Below, one piece after another: positions 8,431 to 18,105 of a stretch of 64,000 nt of DNA. A program made the translations under genes and the position numbers. Numbering within the stretch: the first letter of the stretch is position 1; the number at the start of each line of letters is the position of its first letter. Origin of the DNA: Actinomycetota bacterium (GTDB lineage: Bacteria; Actinomycetota; Actinomycetes; Mycobacteriales; Mycobacteriaceae). The notes under the pieces were generated by a model. The model was not told where the DNA came from. It ran no database searches and saw nothing but the letters and a program-made list of their open reading frames with translations. Where the stretch lies: positions 26,185 through 90,184 of the forward strand of contig SYAB01000230.1 in NCBI GenBank assembly GCA_005787665.1, given 5' to 3'.

Positions 8431-10208
8431 ATCAGCCTCGGGAACTGTTCGACGCCGGCGCGGCCGCCCTGGGACTGCTCGGCGGCGGTAAACCCAATCC
8501 GGCTCAGGCGTTGCGGTATTTCACCGCCGCCAGCGAAGCCGATCCGCAGATGTGCGATGCGTGGCTGGGCCGGATGCTGTGCGGGGACGCCGAATCCCCG
8601 ATCGTCTACCGGGCCTGGTCGGCGCGGCAGAACATGCACGGCGAAATCGTGCGGCTGGGCATCAGCCCTGGGGCGTTCATGCCGAAAGTGGACATCGGCA
8701 TGGGTGTGGTCGCCCTCGAACAGCCGATCTATGACCGCGGTGTCCTCAGCGTGGTGTTGGCGCGCATGCTGGCCATGGGCAGCCCCCCGGACTATCAGGA
8801 AGCCCAGGACACCCTCGCTGACGCCCCGCCGAACGGCCTGACCCGCTGGGTGCGGGCCGCGATGCTGTATCGGGCGCAACGGTGGACGGAGGTGATCGCC
8901 ACCCTCACCGGCAACCTGGGGGATTTCCGCGACGACCGGTTTTTGGCGCAGGCCGCCACCACCGCCCTGGGGGTGGCCCACGCCCACCTCGGGCAGTTCG
9001 ATCCGGCCGAACGGTATCTGCGGGAGGTGGAAGCCACCGCCGCGGAATTTCCCTCGGCCCGCCACACCGCACTGTGGTATCTCGGGTTGGTGGCGCGGGA
9101 GCGCGGCGAGGAGACCGAGGCGGTGGCGCTGCTGCGCCGGGTCAACGCCGAAGCGCCCTCCGCGGAGATCGCCGCGGCCATCGCCGACCCGGGGATCCGG
9201 TTGCACACCACCACCGCCGAAGCGATTGCCGCCCGCACCGACCCGTGGGATCCGGCATCGGGGCCCGGCGCCGAGGAACTCGCCGGGGCCGCCGCCGCGG
9301 AGCGCCGCGCGGTGCTCCTCGATGAGGCCACCGCCGAACTGGACCGCCAGATCGGCATGAGTGGGCTCAAGGAACAGATCCGGACGTTTCGGGCGCGGAT
9401 GAGGATGGCCGAGAAACGCAAAGAGTTGGGGTTGAAGACCACCAAGAGCGCCAATCACATGGTGTTCGTCGGGCCGCCGGGGACCGGTAAGACCACGGTG
9501 GCGCGGATCATCGCGAAAACGTTGTGCGGCTTGGGCATTGTCGGCACCAAGAACGTCGTCGAGGTCAGCGGGCGGGAGTTACTCGGTCAGTACGTGGGTC
9601 ACAGCGAGGAGAACCTGCGCCAGGCGCTGGCCCGCGCCAAAGACGGGGTGCTGGTCCTCGACGAGGCCTACGCCCTGGTCCAGGACCGCACCAGTAGCGC
9701 GGACCCCTTCGGGCAGGCCATCGTCGACGAACTCGTCAAACAGCTCGAGGATCAACGCTCCCAGCTGTGCGTCATCATCGCCGGTTACCCCTCCGACATC
9801 GAGAGATTCTTAAATTCTAATGACGGGCTGAGATCGCGTTTCGCGCACCGATTCCACTTCGAAACCTACAGTCCCGACGAGCTTTCCGAGATCGCGGAGG
9901 TGATGGCCGCTGACCGCGACGACATCATTGATCCCCCCGCCCGGGAGGTGCTGCTGACCGCGTGTGAGAAGTTGGCCGGCGCCACGATGGGTGATCGGCC
10001 GGCGATCGACTTCTACGGCAACGGGCGTTTCGTCCGCAAAGTGTTGGAAGCGGCCGCCGATTACCGCGATCTGCGCAACGAAGAGGACCCGCCGGTGTTG
10101 CTCGATGAGGCGGCGGTGATGACGATCCGTGAATCCGACATGTCCGCCGGCCTGGCTAAAGTTTTAGCTGAAATCGAATCTCAGGCCGCCGCGGGGGGAC
10201 TGCACTGA
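8427..10208 (+). CDS. eccA: ESX AAA+ ATPase EccA
   Basis: A 593-residue cytosolic AAA+ (CbbX-type) ATPase. The N-terminal half is a TPR-like helical domain (about 1-290). The ATPase half has Walker A GPPGTGKTT at about 349-357 and Walker B VLVLDEAYAL around residue 412, followed by an arginine-bearing second region (GLRSRFAHRF). EccA recycles or unfolds ESX substrates and chaperones, especially PE/PPE with EspG. Full length for the family. The GTG start overlaps the previous stop and the TGATG end overlaps eccB, so it belongs to one tight operon. Confidence 0.93.
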   Translation: MNQPRELFDAGAAALGLLGGGKPNPAQALRYFTAASEADPQMCDAWLGRMLCGDAESPIVYRAWSARQNMHGEIVRLGISPGAFMPKVDIGMGVVALEQPIYDRGVLSVVLARMLAMGSPPDYQEAQDTLADAPPNGLTRWVRAAMLYRAQRWTEVIATLTGNLGDFRDDRFLAQAATTALGVAHAHLGQFDPAERYLREVEATAAEFPSARHTALWYLGLVARERGEETEAVALLRRVNAEAPSAEIAAAIADPGIRLHTTTAEAIAARTDPWDPASGPGAEELAGAAAAERRAVLLDEATAELDRQIGMSGLKEQIRTFRARMRMAEKRKELGLKTTKSANHMVFVGPPGTGKTTVARIIAKTLCGLGIVGTKNVVEVSGRELLGQYVGHSEENLRQALARAKDGVLVLDEAYALVQDRTSSADPFGQAIVDELVKQLEDQRSQLCVIIAGYPSDIERFLNSNDGLRSRFAHRFHFETYSPDELSEIAEVMAADRDDIIDPPAREVLLTACEKLAGATMGDRPAIDFYGNGRFVRKVLEAAADYRDLRNEEDPPVLLDEAAVMTIRESDMSAGLAKVLAEIESQAAAGGLH

Positions 10209-11680
10209 TGCCATCGTTCATTCCGACCACCAAACTGCAAGTCACGGGCCGAAAGTTTTTGGTACAGCGGCTCAATCACGCCCTGACCCGCCACGACACC
10301 TCGATGCGGCATGACCCGGAACGCTCCACGGTGCAAGCCCTGATGGTGGGGTTCACGTTGGTGGCCCTGGTGTGTTTGGGCGCGTTGGCGTTGGCGTATT
10401 TCAAACCGCAAGGGCTGCGCGCCGATGCCCCGATCGTGCAGTCCCGGGACTCCCTGGAATTGTTCGTCGACATCGACGGCCGCCTGCATCCGGCGATGAA
10501 CCTGGTGTCGGCGCGGTTGATCGCCGGGCGCCCGGATGAACCGGCGTTGGTCAAAGCCAGCGAGGTCAACAACGCCCCCCGCGGTCAACTGGTTGGCATT
10601 CCCGGCGCCCCGGGCCGGGTGTTTCAGCCGCCGCAGCGCGACGCGGTGTGGTCGGTGTGTGACGTGGCCCAAAATCCGGGCATGGCCAATCCCGGATTGC
10701 GCACCGCGGTGATCGGCAGCGACCAGCAGGAGGTCATCACCGCCGATCCGGCGGCGGCGCGCATCGTGCAGGGACCCGACAGCGCCACCTGGTTGTTGCA
10801 TGGCGGTGCCCGGCATCGCATCGACGTCGGTGACACCGCGTTGATCACCGGGTTGGGGCTGACCCGGTTTCCGGTGATCGACACCATCACCGAGGAGTTG
10901 TTCAACGCGATTCCGGCCGGCCGGCCGATCGGGGTGCCGCCGATTCCGGGGTCGGGCGCCCCGACCGCCTATCCGGTGGCCCCGGGTGTGGTGGTGGGGT
11001 CGGTGTTCAAAGTCGATCAGTCCGGCGGCGCCGAGCAGTGGTATGTGGCGTTGCCCGACGGTGTTCAGTCGCTGTCCCCGGTGGCTGCTGCGGTTTTGCG
11101 CAACGTCAACACCTTCGGGTCGGCGACCGCACCGAGTGTGTCCCCGGATGTGGTGGCCCGCGTTCCGGCGGCCAATCCCGGCCTGGACGTGTCGGCGTTC
11201 CCCGCCACACCGTTGCGGTCGGCGAGCCTCCTGGATGCTCCGGTGACGTGCTGGCAGTGGATCAAACGTGCCGGGGAGCAGCAGTCGTCCTCGGCGCTGG
11301 CGTTTATGACCACGTTGCCGCTGTCGGAGGACCAAAGCCAGGTGTGGCGGCACGACTTGGTGTCCGCGCCGGGGGTGGCGATGTACGCCCCGCCTGGGTC
11401 CGGGTTTTTCGTGCAGACCACCGGTGCTGATCCGCGGTCCCCGGCCGCGGGACCGCTGTGGTGGGTCTCGGATGCGGGGGTGCGCTACGGGCTGGTGTCG
11501 GGCGGGGACGGCACCTCTTCCGCGCCGGCCGCGCTGGGGCTGTCCGCGCCGATCCCGGCGCCGTGGCCGGTGCTGGCCGGGTTGGTGGCGGGCCCGCAAT
11601 TATCGAAACGGGACGCGTTGATCGTCCAGGACACGGTGCCGGGCAACCCGGCGGCCGCCGAACTGCAGGGGACACGATGA
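10208..11680 (+). CDS. eccB: ESX membrane channel subunit EccB
   Basis: A 490-residue single-pass membrane protein. A cytoplasmic N-terminus with the family start (TKLQVTGRKFLVQR) leads to one helix at about 43-64, then a large periplasmic Ala/Pro-rich repeat domain with paired cysteines (SVCDVAQNPG; VTCWQW). EccB is part of the EccB-C-D-E core complex and stabilises it on the periplasmic side. The start overlaps eccA and the stop overlaps the eccC ATG, so it is translationally coupled on both sides. Confidence 0.95.
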   Translation: MPSFIPTTKLQVTGRKFLVQRLNHALTRHDTSMRHDPERSTVQALMVGFTLVALVCLGALALAYFKPQGLRADAPIVQSRDSLELFVDIDGRLHPAMNLVSARLIAGRPDEPALVKASEVNNAPRGQLVGIPGAPGRVFQPPQRDAVWSVCDVAQNPGMANPGLRTAVIGSDQQEVITADPAAARIVQGPDSATWLLHGGARHRIDVGDTALITGLGLTRFPVIDTITEELFNAIPAGRPIGVPPIPGSGAPTAYPVAPGVVVGSVFKVDQSGGAEQWYVALPDGVQSLSPVAAAVLRNVNTFGSATAPSVSPDVVARVPAANPGLDVSAFPATPLRSASLLDAPVTCWQWIKRAGEQQSSSALAFMTTLPLSEDQSQVWRHDLVSAPGVAMYAPPGSGFFVQTTGADPRSPAAGPLWWVSDAGVRYGLVSGGDGTSSAPAALGLSAPIPAPWPVLAGLVAGPQLSKRDALIVQDTVPGNPAAAELQGTR

Positions 11681-14600
11681 GCACACGGCCCTGGATTCCT
11701 CCGCGCCGGCCCGAACCGGCACCGGAGTTCGCGATGGTGGAGACCACCGTCCCGCCGCCGAGTGAGGTGCCTGATGTGGTGCCGGTCAGTAAATGGCAGA
11801 AGCTGTTGCCGCTGCTGATGGTGGTGGCCGTGGTGGGCATGATCGGGATTTTTTTCGCCTCCGGGATCCGCAAAATCTCGCCGTTCATGTTGATGTTCCC
11901 GCTGATGTTTTTGATGTCGGCGGGCGCCATGATGGGCGGCCACATCGGCGGGGGAGGCAAGAAAACTCCGGAGATCAACGCCGAACGCCGTAAATACTCC
12001 GAAATGTTGTCCCGGCTGCGCGGCACCGTCCATGAGCGCGCCGAACGCCAATATGGGTTCCTGGCCCACAGCGCCCCGCCGCCGGCGACGCTGGCCGCGC
12101 TGGTGGGCACCCCGCGGCAGTGGGAGTTGTCCAATCCGGAACGTGATCGCACCAATTTTCTGGCCACCCGGGTCGGATTGAACGATCAGCAGCTCGGTGG
12201 CGGGCTGACGATGGCACCGACCGCCCCGGAAGCCGACTTGGAGCCGGTGCAAAACGTTGCCGCGCAACGCTTTTTCCGCGCCCACCGCGCGGTGCACGGC
12301 ATGCCGGTGAAAATTGATCTCAAGACTCATCCGGCGGTGCAGTTTTTCGGCGACGGGGACCTTGACGGGGTGATTCGGGCGATGTTGCTGCAGTTGGCGG
12401 TGTTTCACCCGCCGGCGTTGGTGTCGATCGCGGTCGTCACCGAGCAGCCCGAGCAGTGGGACTGGATCAAGTGGCTGCCGCACACCCAAAACCCGTACCG
12501 CTGCGACGAGTTGGGTAGCGAGCGGATGGTGTATTCCCCGGCGCAAGCCCGCGCCGGTCTGCAGGACTTCGTGGCCGGCCGGGGCGGGTTCTCCGCCGAC
12601 GCCACCTACACCGGGGACAAGCCGTGGTTGATCGTGGTCGCTGACCGGGTGGGCACCCTGGCCGGCTGCGGGGAGGGCAGTGAGGCGGTCACGGTGATTC
12701 GCTGCGGCGGGGCCGACGAAACCGATTTGCAGACCACCCTGGGGGCGCGGGTGGAGGTCGGTGCTGACGGGCGGGCTCGGCGGCGCCGGATGAGCCCCGA
12801 TGATCCGCTGAAGTACTGGGTGTCGGCGGTGGACACCGTCAGCGAGCCCGACGCCCGCCGGGTGGCCCGCCGGATGGCCCGGTGGCGTTCCGCCGGTTCC
12901 GGTCAGGCCGATATCCGTGGCGGCGGGATTGGTGGCGCCGAGCGCACCTGGCAGTCCCTGCACGGCATCGACGACCCGGGAACGATGGGCACCCGGTTGT
13001 GGACCGGGCACCGTGACCGTGACCCCGACCGCATGAATGTGCCGATCGGCTGGGATCGGTCCGGGGCGCCGGTGAGCATCAACATGAAAGAAGATTCCGA
13101 GGGCGGCATGGGCTCCCATGGGTTGATCCTCGGCTACACCGGGTCGGGGAAAAGTTCCTTCATCGCCGACCTGCTGTTGGGCACGGTCGCCCGCCACACC
13201 CCCGACGAGGTCAACGCCATTCTCATCGACTACAAAGGCGACGGGACTTTTCCGGGGTTTGAAAACCTGAACCACACGGTGCAGGTGCTGTCCAATATCG
13301 GCGAACGTGACTACATCAACCGGCTTGAGGATGTGTTGCGCGGAGAGGTGGAGCGCCGCCAACGGCTGCGCGCCTCAGCGGGCCGATTCAAAGACGCCGC
13401 CTCGTATTTGAAGGCCCGTGAGCGCGGCGCCGACATCCCGCCGTTTCCGACCCTGATGATCGTCGTCGATGAGTTCACCGCCCTGCTCAAAGACCATCCC
13501 GAGTTCAAAGATGTCTTCGAACACCTTGCCCGCCAGGGACGTTCGGATCGCATCCAGCTGGTGTTGGCGACCCAATCGTTGACCGGGGTGTCGCTGGGGC
13601 AGCTGGACTCCAACCTGGGCTGGCGGATCGCCCTGAAAACCGCCACCGCCCAAGATTCGATGGCCGCCATCGAATCCAAAGATGCCTACCATTTAAGCCG
13701 CATCGGGCAGGGCTATCTGAAAGTCGGCGGCGCCGAGCCACGCTTTTTCGAAGCCGCGCACGTTTACGAGCCGTACTTCCCGCCGGCGGCCGCGGTGGCC
13801 GCGGCCGCGGATCCGCGAACGGGGGCGACCTTGTCGGGGATCGCGCGGTTCGGTGTCGATGCCGTCGGTGAGCCGTTCTCGACGGTCGTCGACGAGACGG
13901 TGGTCGAGGCCCCGGTGATCCACACCCGTGAGGAACTCGAGGCCGCCCCGGAACTGGTGCAGGTGGTCCTCGACCAGCTCGCCGGCCACGGCGATCCCGC
14001 CTACAAGATGTGGCTGCCGCGGCTGACCCAGCCCAGCCCCGTCGGGGACCTGGTGGCCGCCGCCGGGCTGACCGCCACCGGGCAGGCCCTGCTGGATCTG
14101 CCCATCGGGTTGGTCGACCTGCCGTTCGACCACACCCAGGCGGTGTTCACCGCGGACCTCACCGACAGCCATCTGCTGGTGCTGGGCCGGGCCCGGTCCG
14201 GAAAGTCGGTGGCCTTGCAAACCCTGTGTCTGTCGGCGGCGCTACTCAACGACCCCCGCAAGGTGCAGATGTACGCCATCGACTACGGCTCGGATTCGAA
14301 GCTGCTGGCCTTGGAGGGCCTGCCGCACGTCGGTGGTGTGGCCCTGGCCGGGGATCCGGAAACGGTCAACCGGGTGGTGGCCGAGGTCAGCGAAGTGGTG
14401 CGCCGGCGCACCGAGTTGTTCCGCGAGTTGAGGATCGGGTCAATGGCCGCCTACCGCGACCTGGTCGCCGCCGGGCAGGCAACCGATGACGGCCTCGGCG
14501 ACGTCATCCTGCTCATCGACAACTGGGACGAGTTCCGCAAAAACCACGACGACATGACGCCGGGGGCACCGTCGATGATGGATCGGATGGCCAGCCTGCT

Positions 14601-15738
14601 TAACGCCGGCACCGCCGTCGGGGTGCACGTGGTGGTCAGCGCCCTGGACCCGAACACGTTGCCGCGTGCCATGCAGGGCAAGTTCAACGCGCTCATCGAG
14701 CTGAAGATCAACGACACGCACCTGAGCAAGGTCGATAAGCGCGCCGCCGATGCGGTGCCCAACATTGCCGGGCGGGCCCTCGATGCCGCCTCCGCCAATC
14801 ACGTCATGATCGCCGCGCCGCGCCTCGATGGCGTGCCGGCCGTCGACGACGCCGGCCTGGCGGACGCAGTGGCCCAGATCGCCGCCCAATGGACCGATGA
14901 GCAGGCCCGGTCGGTGCGGGTGCTGCCCGCCCGCCTGGAGGCCTCGCAGTTGCACATCCCCGACACCTGGACCGGCTCGCCGTGGTCGGTGCCCCTCGGG
15001 GTGCGAGAACCGGACCTGGCCCCGGCGATGCTCGACTTCATGACCGAACGGCACCTCAACGTATTCGGCGGGAAGAACTGCGGCAAAACCCATCTGGCGG
15101 CGGCGATCATCAACAACCTGTGCGCCCGCTACACCCCCGATCAGGTGCGGTTCCTCGTCGTGGACCTCAAAGGATCGCGGTTAGTCGATGCCGTCGACGA
15201 CGACTACCTGCTGCGCTGGACCCATACCGACGGGTCGTCTGCCCGCAGCGGGCTGGTCCTCAACAGCACCGACCTGGACGTGGCGGTCAAGGCCCTCGCC
15301 AAAGCCATGGAAGCCCGGATGCCCCGCGCTGACGTCACCCGCGAACAGCGGCGCAGCCGGTCGTGGTGGTCGGGCCCGGAGGTGTTCATCGTCATTGACG
15401 ACTTTGCGATGGTCCACAACGCCAACCCGGCCGCCTTCGCGCCCCTGGCATCGCTGTGGGGCAACGCCCACCAGCTCGGGGTGCACGCGGTGGTGGCCTG
15501 CCCGATCGCGGTGGCCAACCGGGTCCTGCCCACGGGGTCGTCGCTGATGAAGTTCAACGCCGACCTCGGGGCGGCCACCCTGGTGATGGACGGGGTCAAG
15601 GAAAACGGTCCGATCCTCGCCGGGGTGCGGGTGGCGCCGTTGCCGCCCGGCCGCGGCGTGCTTGTCCACGCCGGCCGCCAAGACATCATCCAAACGCCGG
15701 TGGTGGCCGAACTGGAATCCGGCCCCGCTGGCTACTAA
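11677..15738 (+). CDS. eccC: ESX motor ATPase EccC (single chain, three FtsK/SpoIIIE domains)
   Basis: The ATG at 11677 overlaps the eccB stop, giving 1353 residues. Two membrane helices (about 45-90, around LLPLLMVVAVVGMIGIFF) are followed by a stalk and three FtsK/SpoIIIE ATPase modules with P-loops GYTGSGKSS (486-494), GRARSGKS (837-844) and GGKNCGKT (1131-1138). Domain 1 keeps Walker B MIVVDEF. EccC binds Esx-type substrates and drives export at the inner membrane. ESX-1 splits this protein into EccCa and EccCb; here it is one chain as in ESX-3 or ESX-5. It is the most certain ESX component of the window. Confidence 0.96.
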   Translation: MSTRPWIPPRRPEPAPEFAMVETTVPPPSEVPDVVPVSKWQKLLPLLMVVAVVGMIGIFFASGIRKISPFMLMFPLMFLMSAGAMMGGHIGGGGKKTPEINAERRKYSEMLSRLRGTVHERAERQYGFLAHSAPPPATLAALVGTPRQWELSNPERDRTNFLATRVGLNDQQLGGGLTMAPTAPEADLEPVQNVAAQRFFRAHRAVHGMPVKIDLKTHPAVQFFGDGDLDGVIRAMLLQLAVFHPPALVSIAVVTEQPEQWDWIKWLPHTQNPYRCDELGSERMVYSPAQARAGLQDFVAGRGGFSADATYTGDKPWLIVVADRVGTLAGCGEGSEAVTVIRCGGADETDLQTTLGARVEVGADGRARRRRMSPDDPLKYWVSAVDTVSEPDARRVARRMARWRSAGSGQADIRGGGIGGAERTWQSLHGIDDPGTMGTRLWTGHRDRDPDRMNVPIGWDRSGAPVSINMKEDSEGGMGSHGLILGYTGSGKSSFIADLLLGTVARHTPDEVNAILIDYKGDGTFPGFENLNHTVQVLSNIGERDYINRLEDVLRGEVERRQRLRASAGRFKDAASYLKARERGADIPPFPTLMIVVDEFTALLKDHPEFKDVFEHLARQGRSDRIQLVLATQSLTGVSLGQLDSNLGWRIALKTATAQDSMAAIESKDAYHLSRIGQGYLKVGGAEPRFFEAAHVYEPYFPPAAAVAAAADPRTGATLSGIARFGVDAVGEPFSTVVDETVVEAPVIHTREELEAAPELVQVVLDQLAGHGDPAYKMWLPRLTQPSPVGDLVAAAGLTATGQALLDLPIGLVDLPFDHTQAVFTADLTDSHLLVLGRARSGKSVALQTLCLSAALLNDPRKVQMYAIDYGSDSKLLALEGLPHVGGVALAGDPETVNRVVAEVSEVVRRRTELFRELRIGSMAAYRDLVAAGQATDDGLGDVILLIDNWDEFRKNHDDMTPGAPSMMDRMASLLNAGTAVGVHVVVSALDPNTLPRAMQGKFNALIELKINDTHLSKVDKRAADAVPNIAGRALDAASANHVMIAAPRLDGVPAVDDAGLADAVAQIAAQWTDEQARSVRVLPARLEASQLHIPDTWTGSPWSVPLGVREPDLAPAMLDFMTERHLNVFGGKNCGKTHLAAAIINNLCARYTPDQVRFLVVDLKGSRLVDAVDDDYLLRWTHTDGSSARSGLVLNSTDLDVAVKALAKAMEARMPRADVTREQRRSRSWWSGPEVFIVIDDFAMVHNANPAAFAPLASLWGNAHQLGVHAVVACPIAVANRVLPTGSSLMKFNADLGAATLVMDGVKENGPILAGVRVAPLPPGRGVLVHAGRQDIIQTPVVAELESGPAGY

Positions 15739-15937
15739 CCGGCCGCCCAGAATCGCGGTCCGGGAAAGTTTGCCAACACTGCGGCACCTGTGTCGGCCCG
15801 AACATAAGCGCAGTTCTGTTCTGGGCAGGTGGCGCGGGATATACCGGAGCGTGTATAACGGTCCTATTGCGATTAGCTGGCGGCCACGATAGACACGACA
15901 CGGCAGCCACGGACGGCGTTAAGGAAAGGACCCGACG
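15739..15937 (+). promoter_or_regulatory. Intergenic region before the PE-PPE-esx unit
   Basis: 199 bases without a gene separate eccC from PE, although everything upstream is overlapping. TATAAC near 15854 and a nearby TTAGCT are -10-like. A good Shine-Dalgarno (AAGGAAAGGA) lies just before the PE start. It probably holds an internal promoter giving the substrates higher expression than the machine. Confidence 0.4.
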
Positions 15938-16231
15938 ATGTTGCAGGCGATCACCGAGGGACTGATGAAATCCGGGACGACTGTCGGCGTCGTCGGCACC
16001 CAGCAGGGCGTGGCGGCGGCGTCCGCGGCGCCGATGACGGCGGCGCTGATCCCGTCGGGCATCGACGAGGTGTCGGTGCTCGCCGCGGCGGCGTTCAGCG
16101 CCCAGGGCGCCAGTTTCACCGCCACGGCGGCGCAGGCCTCGGCCGTGCTGGCCGCGGCCAGTGAGGGCATGACCGCGGTGGCGGTCGCCTATGACGGGGT
16201 CGACGCGGCTGGAGCGGCCCGCATCCTCTGA
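15938..16231 (+). CDS. PE family protein
   Basis: A 97-residue PE domain without extension: two Ala-rich antiparallel helices and the C-terminal YDGVDAAGAARIL, with the type VII signal Y-x(3)-D. The N-terminal Pro-Glu itself is not present (MLQAITEGL), as in several plasmid and ESX-linked PE proteins. It should pair with the PPE encoded 28 bases downstream to form the exported heterodimer, the usual PE/PPE arrangement before esx genes. A strong ribosome site precedes the ATG. Confidence 0.85.
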   Translation: MLQAITEGLMKSGTTVGVVGTQQGVAAASAAPMTAALIPSGIDEVSVLAAAAFSAQGASFTATAAQASAVLAAASEGMTAVAVAYDGVDAAGAARIL

Positions 16232-16259
16232 TCGCAGAGGACCAGCGCGGGGGATATTC

Positions 16260-17582
16260 ATGTATGCAGCGTTGCCGCCGGAGGTCAACACCGGGCGGCT
16301 GATCAGCGGGGCGATGGCCGAGCCGTACCTGCAGGCCGCTACCGGCTGGCAGATGCTGGCCACGCAATTCAGCACCGCGTTGAGCACCCTGACCGCCGAG
16401 ATCGCCAGCATGGCGGGCACCTGGCAGGGCATGGCCGCCGAGCAGGCCCAAGCCGCGTTCGCCCCCTACCTCGGCTGGATGGGATCGGTGATCGCCTTGG
16501 CGCAGCAACGCTCCGCCGCCGCCGCCGCCCAAGCCGCCGCCTACACCATGGCGGTCGCCACCACTCCCACCCTGGCCGAGATCGCCCAAAACCACCTCAC
16601 CCACGCCGTGTTGGAAGCCACGAATTTCCTCGGCGTCAACGCCATCCCCTTGGCCGCCAACGAATTTCAGTACTTTGTGGAACTCTGGGGCCGCGCCGCT
16701 GGAGCGATGTTCGAGTATCAGGCGGCCACCGCCCTCAACACCACCTTCGTGCCGTTCCCGCCGGCCCCGCCGATCATGAGTTCTCCCGGCGCCGCCGAAG
16801 CCGGGCTGTCCGCCGTCCTGGCCAAGACCGCCGCCGCTCTACCCAACACCGTCGCCCGTGACGCACTGCTGGCCGCCCTTCAGGTCGAGAGCGCTGCAGG
16901 GGTTGTGGAAGGCCAAGTGCAACTGGCCGGGCTGGCCGCCGCCAACGGTGCCGCCGCCACAGGCCGTCCCGCGGCGCGCGCCGCGGAGTCTCAGGCCGGG
17001 CAGCAGTTCTCCCAACTGGCCTCCCAGGCCCCCCAGATGCTCGCCCAGGTACCTCAGCAGGCGGGGCAATTACTGCAGCAGGGGCCTCAGCAGTTGATGC
17101 AGTTGGCCTCCCAGCCGATGCAGCAATTGACCAGCCTGTTCCAGCAGGGACTGGGCGGTTCGAGCCTGTCCGGGCAGGGCCTCAGCGCCGCGGAAGTCGC
17201 GGCCCAGTTCGGGTCCGTCGAGCAACTCGGCATGTACGGCACCAGCCCGGTCGGCTCCAGTGGCGGCGCCTTCGGCGGGGCCGGGCTGCTCTCCGCCGGC
17301 GGTGGCGGGTCGGCGATGCGAGTCCCGGCCGGCTGGGCGGCACCACTTGCACCCCCGGCGGCCGCGGCGCTGCCGGCGGCCCCGGCCGGAGTGCCGGTGG
17401 CGTTGACGTCGGTGCCGGGAAGTGGTGTCGGTGCCGCCGGGTCCGGGGCGGGCATGCTCGGTCCGCTGGCCGCAGCGCGCTCGGCCACCGCCGGGGCTCA
17501 GGTAGCTGTGGCGGCCCCGGTCGTCGAGGAGGCCGCCGTGGCCGGCACTCTCGGATTCGAGGCCTTCGATGAAGCCGTTTGA
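16260..17582 (+). CDS. PPE family protein
   Basis: The ATG at 16260 gives MYAALPPEVNTGRL, the canonical PPE start, and 440 residues; the open frame further upstream is not coding. The ~180-residue PPE domain has the WQG (W-x-G) turn in GTWQGMAAEQAQAAF. A Gln/Met-rich linker and a Gly/Ala/Pro-rich tail follow. The partner is the PE just upstream. PPE proteins normally need an EspG chaperone, but no EspG-like gene is visible in this locus. Extracellular or cell-surface role expected. Confidence 0.88.
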   Translation: MYAALPPEVNTGRLISGAMAEPYLQAATGWQMLATQFSTALSTLTAEIASMAGTWQGMAAEQAQAAFAPYLGWMGSVIALAQQRSAAAAAQAAAYTMAVATTPTLAEIAQNHLTHAVLEATNFLGVNAIPLAANEFQYFVELWGRAAGAMFEYQAATALNTTFVPFPPAPPIMSSPGAAEAGLSAVLAKTAAALPNTVARDALLAALQVESAAGVVEGQVQLAGLAAANGAAATGRPAARAAESQAGQQFSQLASQAPQMLAQVPQQAGQLLQQGPQQLMQLASQPMQQLTSLFQQGLGGSSLSGQGLSAAEVAAQFGSVEQLGMYGTSPVGSSGGAFGGAGLLSAGGGGSAMRVPAGWAAPLAPPAAAALPAAPAGVPVALTSVPGSGVGAAGSGAGMLGPLAAARSATAGAQVAVAAPVVEEAAVAGTLGFEAFDEAV

Positions 17583-17762
17583 GCAGCTCAGGAGTCCTCT
17601 TGCGTTTGCTGTTGCCATGAGTTCTGCTAACAGCAGACAGTTTCAGCTTCCGCGTCGACGCCATCCCCGGCGCGGTCCCGCTCCTGCGGGTGACAGATCC
17701 GGGACCGGCGCACCACACAACTTCATAACCGCCCTACATCAGCATCACGGAAGGAAATTCAG
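17583..17762 (+). promoter_or_regulatory. Intergenic region before the Esx pair
   Basis: 180 bases without a gene. It holds a GTCCTCTTG element (17594-17602), also found before the tagged genes near 52 and 58.5 kb, an inverted repeat around 17605-17633 (GCTGTT and AACAGC arms), and a clear Shine-Dalgarno (GGAAGGAAA) before the GTG of the EsxB-like gene. A separate promoter for the Esx pair is likely. Confidence 0.4.
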
Positions 17763-18074
17763 GTGAGTTCTCCATTGCAGACAGATACCGCGGCCCAGGC
17801 CGCACTGGCCAATCAGTTCAGTGACACCGCCACCATGGGCCAGGGCACCGTTGCGGGGATGCTCGACGAAGTCGCGGCCCTGCAGGCCAAGATGATCGGC
17901 GCGGCGGGCACCGCAACCCAAGGCAAGGCCCTGCAACTGGGCGAGGCGGCCACCGCGCTGCTGGCCCAGCTGCAGACCACCGCCGAGAAGGTCGGTGCCT
18001 CCGCCGGCGGCACCCTAAATACCGACGAGTCCGGCGGCGGCATGATCGGCGCCAGCGCCGGCCAGGCGTTCTAA
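17763..18074 (+). CDS. WXG100-fold EsxB-like protein lacking the WxG Trp and Y-x(3)-D signal
   Basis: 103 residues, GTG start with a strong ribosome site, immediately before the EsxA-like gene. The helix-turn-helix hairpin aligns by eye with CFP-10: MIGAAGTATQGKAL corresponds to the WRGAAGTAAQ turn, so the Trp of W-x-G is replaced by Met. At the C-terminus, where CFP-10 has YSRADEE, this protein has TLNTDES; it contains no tyrosine at all. It is therefore an EsxB-type partner that has lost both hallmark residues. Probably exported as a heterodimer with the downstream protein. Confidence 0.7.
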   Translation: MSSPLQTDTAAQAALANQFSDTATMGQGTVAGMLDEVAALQAKMIGAAGTATQGKALQLGEAATALLAQLQTTAEKVGASAGGTLNTDESGGGMIGASAGQAF

Positions 18075-18105
18075 CCACCCCTCACAACGAGCGAAAAGGA
18101 AAGAT

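Noticed and set aside
11485..13362. Long minus-strand open frame (625 codons) opposite eccB/eccC
   Set aside because: It is a shadow of high-GC codon use in eccC; the translation is Arg/His/Pro-rich and without motifs.
15781..15830. TGTCG-TAAGCG near the PE gene as another copy of the shared promoter
   Set aside because: Spacing is 9 not 11 and there is no leader box or hairpin.
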